DNA from: an uncultured Clostridia bacterium
GTDB taxonomy: Bacteria > Bacillota > Clostridia > Lachnospirales > Lachnospiraceae
Direction of reading: 5' to 3'
Assembly (NCBI GenBank): GCA_946405675.1
Contig: CAMJIC010000071.1
Location: 1-10,795, forward strand
Length of the DNA: 10,795 nt
This document shows, piece by piece, positions 1-6,409 of the stretch (its first letter is position 1; each line of letters opens with the position of its first letter). The notes beneath the pieces were generated by a model, which saw nothing but the letters and a program-made list of their open reading frames with translations, was not told the DNA's origin and did not search any database. Position numbers and translations under genes: made by a program.

Positions 1-18
1 CCCTCCTCGTGCAATCCA

Positions 19-73
19 TAGCCTGCCCAGCCGGGCAGTGAACAGTAACGCTGGCAGGGGCGTGACTTGTAAC
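19..73 (+). repeat. 55-bp dispersed intergenic repeat, left copy
   Basis: This segment matches the reverse complement of 10741-10795 at 54 of 55 positions; the only difference is G at 50 against A in the other copy. It contains a short hairpin (CTGCCC at 23-28, GGGCAG at 33-38, 4-nt loop) and one copy of the 17-mer GGGCAGTGAACWGTAAC (33-49) that recurs at the right end. Because the right copy ends at the window edge, the true repeat may extend further, and bases 1-18 here may belong to it. No ORF or transposase is associated with it. It is best read as a member of a dispersed, non-coding palindromic repeat family. The family name is not known to me. Confidence 0.85.
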
Positions 74-145
74 TAACGCAACGGAGCGATTCGCACATGG
101 CAGTTGGGGCAAAATGTACTTTTGACCCGGTATCAATCATATGAT

Positions 146-149
146 AGGA
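146..149 (+). promoter_or_regulatory. Ribosome binding site supporting the moaA start at 158
   Basis: AGGA lies 8 nt before the ATG at 158. An in-frame TTG at 104 would add 18 residues unlike any MoaA N-terminus, whereas the protein starting at 158 opens with MTDQSGRCIDYVRISITDRC, the usual MoaA beginning. A TTGACC hexamer at 122-127 resembles a -35 box, but the matching -10 would leave almost no leader, so I do not call a promoter. Confidence 0.5.
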
Positions 150-157
150 CAAGAGAT

Positions 158-1240
158 ATGACAGATCAGAGTGGGCGCTGCATTGATTATGTGCGCATCT
201 CCATCACAGACCGATGCAATCTGAGATGTATTTATTGCATGCCGGATGATGGGGCCTGTGGAGTGGGGCACAGGTTCGTCTTCGCACCAGGCCAGGACGA
301 ACCGGACACCGCCCGGTTCCAAAGGCGCGAGCCCGCCGAAGGCGGGTTTCTCCCTGACATCTCCGGACAGGGAGAAAGGAATGCACAGATCCTGCGCTTA
401 GAGGAGATTGAGCGCATCGTACGGATCTTAACCGGCCTGGGCATAAAGCATGTCCGGCTGACGGGCGGAGAACCGATGGTCCGCAGAGGGTGCCTGGAGC
501 TTGCTGCGCGTCTTCATGCAGTTCCCGGAGTCGAGAGTATCTCTATGACCAGCAACGGTATTTTGCTGAAGGACAGGATCCATCAGGCAAAGCTTGCAGG
601 AATTTCTTCTCTGAATATCAGCATAGATGCCCTGAACCCTGCTGTCTATTCCCGTCTGACCAGGGGCGGAGATGTCAGTCTGGTTCTGAGTACGCTGGAG
701 CAGGCACTGGAGGAGGGGCTGAATGTCAAGGTGAATACGGTTCCGGTCAGAGGGATGAATGAGAATGAGCTGGCTGGCATCGCAGCGCTTGCGATGGAGA
801 AGCCGCTTTGTGTCCGGTTCATTGAACTGATGCCGGTGGGGTATGGAGCGCAGACGGAAGGGATTCCGAACACAGAGGTGGAACAGATGCTGAAGAAGGC
901 TTTTGGAGAGCCTTCCATAGATACCCGGATATATGGACATGGGCCTGCACGTTATGTAACGTATCCATGTTTCAAGGGCTCTGTCGGTTATATCAGTGCC
1001 CTCAGCCATGAGTTCTGTGATTCCTGCAACAGGGTGCGCCTGACTGCAGACGGACAGCTGAAGCTGTGCCTGAATCATACGAAGGGGCTTGACCTGCGTG
1101 CAATGCTGCGTGAGGGAGCAGATGACAAGGAGATCCTGGATGCGGTGCGGTGCGCAATCGCAGGCAAGCCAAAGCGGCACGCATTTTATGAAACGATCAG
1201 TGATCATGAAATGCGGCCCATGAATATGATCGGAGGATAG
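158..1240 (+). CDS. moaA: GTP 3',8-cyclase MoaA (radical SAM), with an in-frame insert
   Basis: MoaA is the radical-SAM enzyme that, with MoaC, converts GTP to cyclic pyranopterin monophosphate, the first step of molybdenum cofactor synthesis in the cytoplasm. The 360-residue product shows the SAM cluster motif C20-x3-C24-x2-C27, the GGEP motif in RLTGGEPMV, the second 4Fe-4S site C287-x2-C290-x13-C304, and the conserved C-terminal double glycine (MNMIGG). Family members usually have about 320-330 residues; the excess is one block at about residues 39-75, between the CMPDDG...GH loop and AQILRLEEI, encoded by a hairpin-rich insert (separate entry). Removing it restores a normal MoaA length of about 323 with the reading frame intact. 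The stop is 2 nt before the next gene, so the two are almost certainly cotranscribed. The enzyme is probably functional because all cluster ligands are present, but whether the insert is tolerated is an inference. Confidence 0.95.
   Translation: MTDQSGRCIDYVRISITDRCNLRCIYCMPDDGACGVGHRFVFAPGQDEPDTARFQRREPAEGGFLPDISGQGERNAQILRLEEIERIVRILTGLGIKHVRLTGGEPMVRRGCLELAARLHAVPGVESISMTSNGILLKDRIHQAKLAGISSLNISIDALNPAVYSRLTRGGDVSLVLSTLEQALEEGLNVKVNTVPVRGMNENELAGIAALAMEKPLCVRFIELMPVGYGAQTEGIPNTEVEQMLKKAFGEPSIDTRIYGHGPARYVTYPCFKGSVGYISALSHEFCDSCNRVRLTADGQLKLCLNHTKGLDLRAMLREGADDKEILDAVRCAIAGKPKRHAFYETISDHEMRPMNMIGG
272..382 (+). repeat. In-frame palindromic element inside moaA
   Basis: This stretch is absent from the usual MoaA plan, which reads from the conserved His (H38) straight into the AQIL/EIL segment. 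It is GC-rich and made of consecutive dyads: GGTTCGTC 273-280 with GACGAACC 296-303; CCCGCC 332-337 with GGCGGG 341-346 (GAA loop); and a perfect 10-bp stem at 347-356 with 368-377. An alternative stem, GAACCGG 299-305 with CCGGTTC 313-319, overlaps the first. The 111 bp add 37 codons without a stop. They encode a Pro/Gly/charged, probably disordered segment. The sequence GCACAG occurs at both edges (268-273 and 383-388), but the copies are 115 bp apart, not a multiple of three. The exact borders are therefore uncertain by a few bases. Confidence 0.75.
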
Positions 1241-1242
1241 AG

Positions 1243-2181
1243 ATGGCTGGAGAAGTACTTGCCGTATGTACGAGTAAGCGAAAAGGAACACAGAAAACGA
1301 ATGTGGGGCGGGCGTTGTTTGTTGAAAACCATGGGATCGAAGGAGATGCCCATGCAGGATGCTGGCATCGGCAGGTGAGTCTGATCAGTGCTGATCGGAT
1401 CGAGGAATTCCGCGGCAGGGGGGCAAACGTTGCATATGGAGCGTTTGGTGAAAACCTGGTTGTGGAGGGGATCGATTTTCGCAGTCTTGAGGTGGGAACA
1501 CTGCTCAGGTGCGGGGATGTGCTGCTGGAGATGACACAGATCGGAAAGGAATGCCATACGCATTGTGCGATCTATCATCAGGTCGGAGACTGCATCATGC
1601 CCAGGGAAGGGGTGTTTGCCCGCGTGCTGGAAGGCGGCAGTATCCAGGCGGGGGACAGGATGGCTATCGAGCCGCGCAAGGAGAAGCTGCCATGGCAGGC
1701 GGCCGTGATCACACTCAGTGATAAAGGGGCGAAGGGGCAGCGGGAAGACAGGAGCGGCCCTGCCATCGCCAGTCGCCTCAGGGAGAATGGCTATGAGGTG
1801 ATTGAGCAGTTTCTGATCAGTGACGACCCCGAACTGCTCAAGCATCACCTGATCCGTCTTTGCGATCAGAGGAGACCGGATCTGATCCTGACAACAGGCG
1901 GAACCGGGTTCTCTATGCGTGATCAGGCACCGGAGGCCACTTTGGCGGTGGCTGAGCGTAATGCCCCTGGGATCGCCGAAGCGATCCGCGCGGAGTCTTT
2001 GAAGATCACGAAGCATGCCATGCTGTCCAGGGCGGTGTCGGTGATCCGGGGCAAGACGCTGATCATCAATCTGCCCGGCAGCCCGAAGGCATGCATGGAG
2101 AGCATGGATGTCTTCCTGGATGCGATCCCGCACGCCATGGACCTTCTTCGGGGCAATGTTCAGGATTGCGCCAGATCCTAA
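1243..2181 (+). CDS. MOSC domain - MogA/MoaB fusion protein (Moco biosynthesis)
   Basis: The 312-residue product has two domains. Residues 1-145 form a MOSC domain, with GIEGDAHAG (31-39), GAFGENLVVEG (66-76) and the Cys/His-rich GKECHTHCAIYHQVGDC (101-117) followed by MPREGVFARVLEGG, the form common in clostridial stand-alone MOSC proteins. Residues 150-312 form a MogA/MoaB-type molybdopterin-binding domain, with SDKGAKGQREDRSG (159-172), TTGGTGFSMRD (217-227), PEAT (230-233) and NLPGSPKA (276-283). The MogA part should adenylylate molybdopterin before molybdate insertion by MoeA. The MOSC part belongs to a family tied to Moco sulfur or carrier handling, and its precise job here is unknown. 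The start is set by GGAGG at 1232-1236, 6 nt before the ATG, inside the end of moaA, which implies tight coupling. The stop overlaps that of convergent moeA. Confidence 0.9.
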   Translation: MAGEVLAVCTSKRKGTQKTNVGRALFVENHGIEGDAHAGCWHRQVSLISADRIEEFRGRGANVAYGAFGENLVVEGIDFRSLEVGTLLRCGDVLLEMTQIGKECHTHCAIYHQVGDCIMPREGVFARVLEGGSIQAGDRMAIEPRKEKLPWQAAVITLSDKGAKGQREDRSGPAIASRLRENGYEVIEQFLISDDPELLKHHLIRLCDQRRPDLILTTGGTGFSMRDQAPEATLAVAERNAPGIAEAIRAESLKITKHAMLSRAVSVIRGKTLIINLPGSPKACMESMDVFLDAIPHAMDLLRGNVQDCARS

Positions 2182-3392
2182 GGCAGGAATACGCTTACCT
2201 GTGTTCCGGCCGGCAGCGGAGCATCGGTCGGGGGAAGCTCGGCCAGTGCATCCATATGAAGAAAGGACGTCTGCATGCTGTTCTTCTGGCCCTCGTGCGC
2301 CACAAAGCGTGTCATGCCGCCTTCCGTTTCGAGGTGCCCCTTCAGTATACGGGGATAAGGGCAGGTCTTATAGACTGTATCCGCCAGGGGGAGCACCATT
2401 TCCTGTAAATGGAAATTCCGCCTTCCTGCAAGCTTCCTGACAACGGGAAGCGCAATGAGAAACCAGGATGTCAGGGCCGCTCCGGGGTTGCCGGAGAGAC
2501 TGATCACGATGCAGCTTCCCAGCTTCGCGCCATAGCAGCATGAGCCTGGCTTCATGCGGATATGAGAGAAGAGGATCGTGGCACCAGCCTGTTCCAGAAC
2601 ACGGGAGATATAGTCTTTGTCTCCGACAGAGGCTCCTCCTGTAGTGATGATCAGATCCAGATCTTGTGCGAGCGCCTGGAGCGTTGACCTGATCGTCCCT
2701 TCTTCATCGGAGACATGGCGGTATTGTGTGACGCGGCAGCCCTCCTGTTCCAGGAGTGCGCGGAATACAGTAAGGTTCGAATCATAGATTTTTCCCGGCG
2801 AAAGGCTTTGGCCGGGAGACAGGAGTTCTGAGCCGGTGGACAAAACGCTGGCCCGAGGCTTCCGGCATACTGAAATCTTGTCGTATCCTTGCGATGCGAG
2901 GACTCCAAGGTGTGCCGGCGTCAGATATTCTCCCTTTGGGAGGAGAGGTGTGCCGGCACTGGTTTCGCTTCCCTTCCAGTCGACATTTTGCCCATGGCAA
3001 AGAGACTGGGTGAGATAAACCTCATTGCGGACCTGTCTTACGCGCTCAAAGTTGAGGACACAGTCCGCCCCTTCGGGAAGCGGCGCGCCGGTCATGATGC
3101 GGACGCAGCAGCCTTCTTCCAGTGTCTTTGGATAGACATCGCCGGCTGCGACGGTGCCTGTGATCCGGAATACGGAAGGGGATTTGTCCGATGCGCCGGC
3201 TGTCTCATCGCTTCGAAACGCAAATCCGTCATAGGCACTGCGGTGAAACGGAGGGAGATCAGCTTTGGCTGTCAGCCCGGCGGACAGTACGCGCCCATTT
3301 GCCTCTGACAAAGGGATTTCTTCGCATGCTGGCGATGGCGTGTCTGCCAGCAGGGATGCAACTGCATGGTGAATAGAAATATTTCTGATCAT
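2178..3392 (-). CDS. moeA: Molybdopterin molybdenumtransferase MoeA
   Basis: The 404-residue product is a full-length MoeA, the cytoplasmic enzyme that inserts molybdate into adenylylated molybdopterin supplied by the MogA function. Visible family motifs are DLPPFHRSAYDGFAFR (45-60), RIMTGAPLPEGAD (98-110), STGSEL (185-190), TTGGASVGDKDY (250-261), MKPGS (280-284) and LSGNPGAAL (299-307). The last replaces the LPGNPVS of proteobacterial MoeA, as is usual in clostridial forms. It is transcribed towards the MOSC-MogA gene and away from the export operon. Its TAG (2178-2180) overlaps the TAA of the convergent gene in a 4-bp shared tail. The ribosome binding site is weak (an A-rich AGAGAAAAA before the ATG), but the MIRNISIHHAVASLL start fits the family. 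An extended -10 promoter and a leader hairpin lie upstream. Confidence 0.95.
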   Translation of the reverse strand: MIRNISIHHAVASLLADTPSPACEEIPLSEANGRVLSAGLTAKADLPPFHRSAYDGFAFRSDETAGASDKSPSVFRITGTVAAGDVYPKTLEEGCCVRIMTGAPLPEGADCVLNFERVRQVRNEVYLTQSLCHGQNVDWKGSETSAGTPLLPKGEYLTPAHLGVLASQGYDKISVCRKPRASVLSTGSELLSPGQSLSPGKIYDSNLTVFRALLEQEGCRVTQYRHVSDEEGTIRSTLQALAQDLDLIITTGGASVGDKDYISRVLEQAGATILFSHIRMKPGSCCYGAKLGSCIVISLSGNPGAALTSWFLIALPVVRKLAGRRNFHLQEMVLPLADTVYKTCPYPRILKGHLETEGGMTRFVAHEGQKNSMQTSFLHMDALAELPPTDAPLPAGTQVSVFLP

Positions 3393-3411
3393 TTTTTCTC
3401 TGTGGGAAGGT

Positions 3412-3428
3412 GCCGTCTTTCGGGCGGC
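3412..3428 (-). other. Hairpin in the moeA 5' leader
   Basis: Read on the - strand, GCCGCC and GACGGC pair (6 bp including one G-U) around a CGAAA loop, about 20 nt before the moeA start codon. It lies within the transcript predicted from the extended -10 box at 3455-3463. It is far too small to be the Moco riboswitch and no poly-U follows, so any role in translation or stability is speculative. Confidence 0.35.
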
Positions 3429-3454
3429 GGATCGACTGCAGAATCATTACTACC

Positions 3455-3463
3455 AGTATACCA
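3455..3463 (-). promoter_or_regulatory. Candidate extended -10 promoter for moeA
   Basis: On the - strand the sequence TGGTATACT is an extended -10 element (TGn followed by TATACT, 5/6 to consensus). It would give a leader of roughly 55 nt before the moeA ATG. A TTGACT sits only 12 bp upstream, too close to act as the -35, and the correctly spaced hexamer is poor. The extended -10 would have to carry the promoter. Confidence 0.5.
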
Positions 3464-3491
3464 CAAACAACGAGTCAAAAGACATTATTTC

Positions 3492-3512
3492 GCAGCTGTT
3501 CAGAATAGCTGC
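3492..3512. promoter_or_regulatory. 21-bp near-perfect dyad upstream of the export operon
   Basis: The dyad has arms GCAGCT (3492-3497) and AGCTGC (3507-3512) around a TTC-A-GAA core. Only one pair of positions breaks the symmetry, and in RNA that pair is G-U. It ends 10 nt before the GGAGGAG of the membrane-fusion gene. It could be an operator for a dimeric repressor or a stem at the 5' end of the mRNA. A weak promoter (AAGACA at 3479-3484, CAGAAT at 3501-3506, 16-bp spacer) would overlap it, which would suit repression, but that promoter is only tentative. Confidence 0.45.
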
Positions 3513-3522
3513 ATCATTTCCT

Positions 3523-3529
3523 GGAGGAG
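3523..3529 (+). promoter_or_regulatory. Ribosome binding site fixing the membrane-fusion gene start
   Basis: GGAGGAG lies 4 nt before the ATG at 3534. The frame is open upstream to an ATG at 3366, but that longer form would run through the moeA start and the divergent control region and has no comparable ribosome binding site. I therefore take 3534 as the start. Confidence 0.7.
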
Positions 3530-3533
3530 CCGG

Positions 3534-4142
3534 ATGGGAAAGAGGTATGGGAAGAAACAATGGGATGAAGAAGACCGTATTCGTAATCGGAAAGGTTCAG
3601 AAGGCGGGCAGGAGGAACTGACCGAGTATATCCGTGTCGTCAGCCCAGGGACTTTCGTCGTGATCCTTTCGTTGATGATCCTGCTTGTTTCAACAATCGT
3701 GTGGGGGTGTATCGGAACCTTGCCGGTGACGGAAACTGTGACCGGTGTGGTGATCGATACGGATCAGTATGACATGGCAAGACTGCAGCAGGGACTGCAA
3801 TGGGACGGGGAGGACAAGCTCCTGGTTTTGTGCTTTGTGGATGCATCCAGTTACAATGCGCAGGCGATCAAGGAATTCGGGAACAGGGTGAGTCTGAAGA
3901 TGCCGGATCAGAAAACGTTTTCAGGAACGATTGCGTCGATGTTCCCGGCACCGATTTCCAGGGAGGAGGCAAAGAGCGTTCTTTTCGGTAATGAATGGGT
4001 TCTCGAAAAGTGTGCAGGCCAGGACTATAACTGGCTTCTGGCGATTCGCCCGGAAGAGGATCTTTCGAGTTATACCTTTACGCTGACTGAGGTGACGTTT
4101 CTGACAGATGAGGTTGCCCCGATCCGCTTTTTGATGAGATAG
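3534..4142 (+). CDS. NHLM-type bacteriocin secretion protein (short HlyD-like membrane fusion protein)
   Basis: This 202-residue protein is the likely accessory subunit of the peptide exporter encoded next to it. It has a charged cytoplasmic N-terminus (1-36), the segment ELTEYIRVVSPGTF typical of the junction before the membrane helix in NHLM HlyD-like proteins, one membrane helix (about 40-60), then TGVVIDTDQ and an extracellular beta-rich domain ending TEVTFLTDEVAPIRFLMR, a normal adaptor C-terminus. It lacks the long coiled-coil hairpin and clear lipoyl halves of full HlyD proteins, which usually exceed 350 residues. That fits a single-membrane cell where no outer-membrane channel has to be reached. 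Assignment rests on the juxtamembrane motif and on the two NHLM-like ABC genes downstream; similarity in the outer domain is weak. It would be membrane-anchored with the bulk outside the cell. Confidence 0.75.
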   Translation: MGKRYGKKQWDEEDRIRNRKGSEGGQEELTEYIRVVSPGTFVVILSLMILLVSTIVWGCIGTLPVTETVTGVVIDTDQYDMARLQQGLQWDGEDKLLVLCFVDASSYNAQAIKEFGNRVSLKMPDQKTFSGTIASMFPAPISREEAKSVLFGNEWVLEKCAGQDYNWLLAIRPEEDLSSYTFTLTEVTFLTDEVAPIRFLMR

Positions 4143-4163
4143 AAAACCTGGACGAAAGGAAGA

Positions 4164-4190
4164 GGTCACATCCCTGCCGGCGGTGTGGCC
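4164..4190 (+). other. Intercistronic hairpin between membrane-fusion and first ABC gene
   Basis: GGTCACA (4164-4170) pairs with TGTGGCC (4184-4190) over 7 bp including one G-U, with a GC-rich 13-nt loop. It sits in the 95-bp gap of the operon, about 34 nt before the next gene's ribosome binding site (GGGAGAG at 4224-4230). No U-run follows, so it is not an intrinsic terminator. It may affect mRNA stability or subunit ratio. No small peptide gene with its own ribosome binding site is evident in this gap. Confidence 0.35.
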
Positions 4191-4237
4191 TGTAATGAAT
4201 GATTCGATGTCTCGCAGCATGATGGGAGAGATGACAG

Positions 4238-6397
4238 ATGTGGAAGAGAATGGCTCATGTACCGTTGATCCTGCAGATGGAAGAGATGGAAGGCGGGGCA
4301 GCCTGCCTGACGATGATCCTGGAGCATTACCGCAAAGCGGTAAGCCAGGATCAGGTGCGTGATGCATGCGGTATCTCACGGGATGGCATTCAGGCGCAGG
4401 ATATTGTCCGGGCGGCCAAAGGTTATGGGCTGGACTGCAGGCAGGAGCACTTACTGGCCGGAGAATTGGAGAAGGGAGATGTCACGTTTCCTGTCATTGT
4501 GGCATGGGAGAAGAATCAATTTGTGGTCCTGGAAGGCTTCCGGTCCCGTAAGGCGTATGTGATCCATCCGGCAAAAGGACGGATGCGCCTCGATGCGGAT
4601 GCATTTGAAAGAAAGTATCAGGAAAACTGTATCATCTGCAAGCCCGGAAAAGGATTTAAGGCTGACGGTGAGAGAAAAGGCACGGCAGCGTTCCTGAAGT
4701 CGGTCATGAGATCGGATGGAAAGACCATGATCTTTGTTCTTCTGACCGGTTTCCTTGCAGCTGCAGGAGGCATCATCTCCCCGGTGATATCCAGAGTTTA
4801 TACGGATGATATCCTGAGCACCCGTAGAGCTTCCTGGTATCCGGGGATCCTGTACTTCTTTGCGGCAGTGATTTTTTTTCAGCTGGCCGCAATGATGATC
4901 CACCGGATGCTGATCATCCGGTCGACCGGCAAGCTGGCCGTCCAGTCCAACGCAGCCTATATGCGCCATTTGCTTGTGCTTCCGCTTGATTTTTTTGCCA
5001 GGCGAAGAACCGGGGACCTGGCAAACCGGCAGAATACCAATGACATGATAGCAGAAACCCTGATCGGACAGCTGGCACCGCTGCTCATGAATATTCTGAT
5101 GCTTGTTTTTTACCTGGCGGTCATGGTGCAGTACAGCCTGCCCCTGACTGGAATCGGGGCGGCGTCCATCCTTCTGAATCTTCTGGTGGCCAGACATGTG
5201 GGAAAGATCCGCAGGGAAATCTCAGCGACACAGTATCGCAACCAGGCGAATCTGGATTCCGCGACCTTATCCGGAATCGATATGATCGAGACCATCAAGG
5301 CAACAGGCTCGGAAGCCGGATACTTTGAACGATGGAGCGGGTTCCATGCATCTGTGGTCAAGGCACAAGTCAGGTTTGATGAGACCGCGCGATATCTGCT
5401 GACGGCTCCGTCTTTGATACAGAAGTTCTCTGACTATGTGGTACTGGTGACCGGATGCTGGCTGATCATAAATGGAAGGTTTTCTGCTGGTGTTCTGATT
5501 GCGTTCCTGCAGTTTCTGCAGGCATTGGCATCGCCGGTCAATGATCTGCTGGATGCCGGAGAAAACCTGCAGGAGATGGGGGCATCTCTGGAGCGCATAC
5601 GGGATGTCATGGACTATCCGCAGGAAGTTGATTTCTCGAAGGATTATGAAGGGATCGATTTTGAAAATGTAACAAAGCTTTCCGGGCGGGTGGAGCTAAG
5701 AGACGTTTCTTTCGGTTATTCCAGATATGCGGATCCCTTGATCGAGAACTTCAGCCTGGAGCTGACGCCCGGAAAACGGGTGGCACTGGTGGGAGCCTCC
5801 GGCTCAGGAAAATCGACCGTTGCAAAATTGATCGCAGGCCTGGCCGAGCCGTGGAGCGGGGAGATCCTGTTTGATGGAACACAGATCCGCCGGATTCCCC
5901 GTTCGGTATTCAAAAGCTCCCTGGCTATGGTGAATCAGAAAATTGCCCTGTTCCATGATACGGTGGAAAATAATATCAAAATGTGGGACAGTACGATCAC
6001 AGATTATGAGATGAAGTTTGCAGCGCGGGATGCGTGCATTCATGAGTCTATTATGTCATCAAAAGAAGGATACCGGATGGTGCTGGAGGAGAATGGGAAG
6101 AATCTTTCCGGAGGTGAGAGGCAGCGGGTGGAAATCGCCCGTGCGCTATGCAGTGACCCGACTGTCCTGATCATGGATGAGGCGACCTCCGCACTGGATG
6201 CCCGTACAGAGTATGAAATATCCGAATACGTCAAGTCACGCGGGATCACCTGTATCATTGTTGCCCACCGGCTTTCTGCCGTCCGGGACTGCGATGAGAT
6301 CATTGTCATGGATCAGGGAAAGGTCGTCGAAAGAGGAACCCATGATACGCTGCTTGCGCTTGACGGCTATTACAAGAAGCTGATCCAGATGGCATAG
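4238..6397 (+). CDS. NHLM/NHLP-type ABC exporter 1 with degenerate C39-like domain
   Basis: This 719-residue protein has the peptidase-permease-ATPase plan of peptide exporters. The C39-like domain is residues 1-138, the transmembrane domain about 163-425, and the ATPase domain about 484-719. The ATPase is intact: Walker A GASGSGKST (519-527), Q-loop Gln567, signature LSGGE (623-627), Walker B VLIMDE (643-648) and H-loop His677. The C39 domain keeps QMEEMEGGAACLTMIL, with the oxyanion Gln13, and the GISRDG motif. However, the catalytic Cys position is Gly19, the His position is Gln94 (KNQFVV for NHFVV) and the Asp position is His110 (IHPAKG for NDPATG). It should therefore bind but not cleave a leader peptide, like the C39-like domain of HlyB. 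The start is supported by GGGAGAG 7 nt upstream. It probably forms a heterodimer with the next gene's product. The substrate is unknown. Confidence 0.9.
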   Translation: MWKRMAHVPLILQMEEMEGGAACLTMILEHYRKAVSQDQVRDACGISRDGIQAQDIVRAAKGYGLDCRQEHLLAGELEKGDVTFPVIVAWEKNQFVVLEGFRSRKAYVIHPAKGRMRLDADAFERKYQENCIICKPGKGFKADGERKGTAAFLKSVMRSDGKTMIFVLLTGFLAAAGGIISPVISRVYTDDILSTRRASWYPGILYFFAAVIFFQLAAMMIHRMLIIRSTGKLAVQSNAAYMRHLLVLPLDFFARRRTGDLANRQNTNDMIAETLIGQLAPLLMNILMLVFYLAVMVQYSLPLTGIGAASILLNLLVARHVGKIRREISATQYRNQANLDSATLSGIDMIETIKATGSEAGYFERWSGFHASVVKAQVRFDETARYLLTAPSLIQKFSDYVVLVTGCWLIINGRFSAGVLIAFLQFLQALASPVNDLLDAGENLQEMGASLERIRDVMDYPQEVDFSKDYEGIDFENVTKLSGRVELRDVSFGYSRYADPLIENFSLELTPGKRVALVGASGSGKSTVAKLIAGLAEPWSGEILFDGTQIRRIPRSVFKSSLAMVNQKIALFHDTVENNIKMWDSTITDYEMKFAARDACIHESIMSSKEGYRMVLEENGKNLSGGERQRVEIARALCSDPTVLIMDEATSALDARTEYEISEYVKSRGITCIIVAHRLSAVRDCDEIIVMDQGKVVERGTHDTLLALDGYYKKLIQMA

Positions 6398-6409
6398 GGG
6401 GATGTTGAG

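Noticed and set aside
268..388. GCACAG direct repeats as a target-site duplication around the moaA insert
   Set aside because: The two copies are 115 bp apart, so simple excision to one copy would break the reading frame. The match may be chance, and I leave the insertion mechanism open.
428..2133. Two long antisense frames opposite moaA (428-1291) and the MOSC-MogA gene (1204-2133)
   Set aside because: Both lie opposite confidently identified proteins, their translations show no family motif, and I see no ribosome binding site for them.
3366..3533. N-terminal extension of the membrane-fusion protein from an upstream ATG
   Set aside because: It would overlap the moeA start and the divergent promoter region. 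The residues look like translated intergenic DNA, while the ATG at 3534 has a strong GGAGGAG.
3393..3533. Moco riboswitch upstream of moeA or the exporter
   Set aside because: The region is only 141 bp and shows small hairpins but no multi-stem structure of the size expected for that riboswitch.
4195..4373. Small ORF starting at 4195 that could be a precursor peptide
   Set aside because: It overlaps the start of the ABC1 gene in another frame for most of its length, has no dedicated ribosome binding site, and its far half is out-of-frame C39 coding sequence.
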